Source of the DNA: Bifidobacteriaceae bacterium
Lineage (GTDB): Bacteria > Actinomycetota > Actinomycetes > Actinomycetales > WQXJ01
DNA: 6,309 nucleotides
Direction of reading: 5' to 3'
NCBI GenBank assembly: GCA_031256885.1
Contig: JAIRPS010000099.1
Coordinates: 1-6,309 of the forward strand
How positions within the stretch are numbered: the stretch's first letter is position 1; every line of letters begins with the position of its first letter. The position numbers were made by a program, and so were the translations under genes. The notes under the pieces are model-generated. The model was given only the letters and a program-made list of their open reading frames with translations. It was not told the DNA's origin and did no database searches. Shown piece by piece: positions 5,214-6,309 of the stretch.

Positions 5214-6309
5214 ATGAATGCTCATACCCCCCGCCGCCAGTGGCGGGTTGGGCGCCTTGCAGTGGCCGTTTTAGCGGCTAGCGCATTGGCCGCGCCCCTG
5301 CTGAGCGCCCCCGTGGCCGCCAGCCCAGACCCGTTTGACAGCAGCGTCTTAGAACCAGTTGATCCGCAAAACCCCAAGCGTATGGACGATATGACTTGGG
5401 ATGATTACACTCCCCTGCCCAACAAACCGGAGTTCCAGTGGAACACCAAAACAACCGGCACTATGCGCGCTTTCAAAGGCGCGATTGTGCTGGTGCGTTT
5501 CAAGGACCGCGATTTTGTGGTGACTAACCCAATTGATGACACCAAACCGCTGACCAACCCCAGTTCCAAACTGTCGGCTCCAGTACCCGCCGCTGATACC
5601 CCAACTTTCTATAACAATCTGCTGAATGACGCCACCGGTCTGACCGAAGGTGGTCGGCTGAACCAGGGCCGCACTCTCAACGAGTACTGGATGGAACAGT
5701 CAGGCGGCCGCATTTCAGTTGAAATGGATGTCTTTGGCCCCTACACACTGCCGGGCGATTACGCCCAGTACGGTTTGAACGATTCTTTCCAAATGCAAGC
5801 CCCTCAAACCATCCCCGACCCAGACAACCCCGGCCAGACCATTCGGCGGCCACTGGTTGATGGCTCCACACCAACTGGCAACACCAATGCTGAGTTCTGT
5901 CCCCAGAAGTACTACCTTGACCCCCAGTATCGCCTGCCGGTTTGGAACACCACCTCCCGGGCAGTTGAGTACACTCGAAGCGGTTGCGCCGGCAATATCC
6001 GCGACGATACTAAGCGTCTGTGGGCGCAAGACCCGAAGGTGAAACAACTGGTTGCGCAGAAGTTCCCAGCACTTGGCGCCGACGCTAAGATTGATCCGTT
6101 GGCCTTGTTTGATCAGGTGTTTTATTTGACGGCTGGTCAGGATGAGTCTTCAACTTGGGAAGAGTTTGGTCAAATGCAGTGGACGCAAGCAACTGTGCCG
6201 GATGCTTATGGCCCGCCCCGCGAATACGATGACGGCAGCGGCAACCTGGTTGCGAAGAACGGTTACGGCGATATTGTCACCACCAACTGGGCAAAAACCC
6301 GCTACATCC
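5214..6309 (+). CDS. Secreted M6-family (immune inhibitor A-like) metalloprotease, N-terminal part
   Basis: This is probably an exported zinc protease that degrades extracellular protein. 365 residues are visible and the frame is open at the edge. A signal peptide occupies residues 1-36: basic n-region with RRQWR, an Ala/Leu/Val core, and likely cleavage after VAA (34-36). An acidic Pro-rich stretch (about 37-80) resembles a propeptide. The M6-like pattern follows: FKGAIVLVRFKD (87-98), then a partner-strand region with LNEYWMEQSGGRISVEMDVF (155-174) and GPYTLPGDYAQYG (175-187), then ALFDQVFYLTAGQDESSTWEEFG (297-319) with VPDAYGPP (328-335). In M6 proteins the HEXXH zinc motif lies downstream of such a region; here it would fall beyond the window, so catalytic competence cannot be judged. 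Cys229 and Cys258 could form a disulfide in the insert between the blocks. It is divergent from the importer operon, and a peptide-supplying role is inferred. An inactive or adhesin-like relative remains possible. Confidence 0.75.
   Translation, partial: MNAHTPRRQWRVGRLAVAVLAASALAAPLLSAPVAASPDPFDSSVLEPVDPQNPKRMDDMTWDDYTPLPNKPEFQWNTKTTGTMRAFKGAIVLVRFKDRDFVVTNPIDDTKPLTNPSSKLSAPVPAADTPTFYNNLLNDATGLTEGGRLNQGRTLNEYWMEQSGGRISVEMDVFGPYTLPGDYAQYGLNDSFQMQAPQTIPDPDNPGQTIRRPLVDGSTPTGNTNAEFCPQKYYLDPQYRLPVWNTTSRAVEYTRSGCAGNIRDDTKRLWAQDPKVKQLVAQKFPALGADAKIDPLALFDQVFYLTAGQDESSTWEEFGQMQWTQATVPDAYGPPREYDDGSGNLVAKNGYGDIVTTNWAKTRYI

Noticed and set aside
4930..5217. Plus-strand open frame of 95 codons in the intergenic region
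   Set aside because: It has no ribosome binding site, no recognisable protein features, and runs across the protease promoter, its leader hairpin and its Shine-Dalgarno sequence.
5214..5255. Tat signal in the protease (RRQWR)
   Set aside because: The twin arginine is present, but the following residues do not match the S/T-R-R-x-F-L-K pattern well; an ordinary Sec signal is equally likely.
5715..6047. Minus-strand open frame inside the protease gene
   Set aside because: It is antisense to M6-like coding sequence and has no supporting signals.
1..6309. CRISPR arrays, tRNA or rRNA genes, insertion sequences
   Set aside because: No regularly spaced repeats, RNA gene signatures, transposase frames or terminal inverted repeats were seen on either strand.

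Overview
The window reads as chromosomal DNA of an actinobacterium with moderate-to-high GC content (mid-50s percent by eye). The clues are the family flavour of the transporter proteins, the TANNNT-type -10 box of the one convincing promoter, and Ala/Val/Pro-rich signal peptides. I cannot name the genus.

Layout: positions 1-4751 carry a four-gene operon on the minus strand. In transcription order it encodes a lipoprotein substrate-binding protein (4751-3150), a DppB/OppB-type permease (3060-2017), a DppC/OppC-type permease (2015-1002) and an ABC ATPase (1005-1, running off the edge). The visible ATPase already holds one complete nucleotide-binding domain and the start of a second, so it is a DppD-DppF fusion. 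Together these encode a complete peptide (or related solute) importer. A 462-bp divergent intergenic region (4752-5213) separates it from a plus-strand gene (5214 to the edge) for a secreted protein that looks like an M6 (immune inhibitor A type) metalloprotease. The visible part ends before the expected zinc motif. A secreted protease back to back with a peptide importer suggests a peptide-scavenging unit. That link is inference from gene order.

The main discovery is in the binding protein. Its two halves are in swapped order relative to the DppA/OppA (SBP_bac_5) family. After the lipoprotein signal comes the segment that is normally C-terminal (residues about 34-210), followed by the segment that is normally N-terminal (residues about 216-533). 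The seam falls in the loop between the 'VPDGL' region and the 'NPKATKAKEIL' helix, and nothing essential appears to be lost. This is a circular permutation in an intact, well-positioned reading frame with a perfect ribosome binding site.

The DNA also holds RNA-level structure. There is a 16-bp stem-loop between the binding-protein and permease genes whose two non-Watson-Crick positions are G-U wobbles only on the transcribed strand. A second wobble-supported hairpin lies in the leader of the binding-protein mRNA. The protease gene has a promoter with a perfect 11-bp dyad in its spacer, and a hairpin in its 5' untranslated region.
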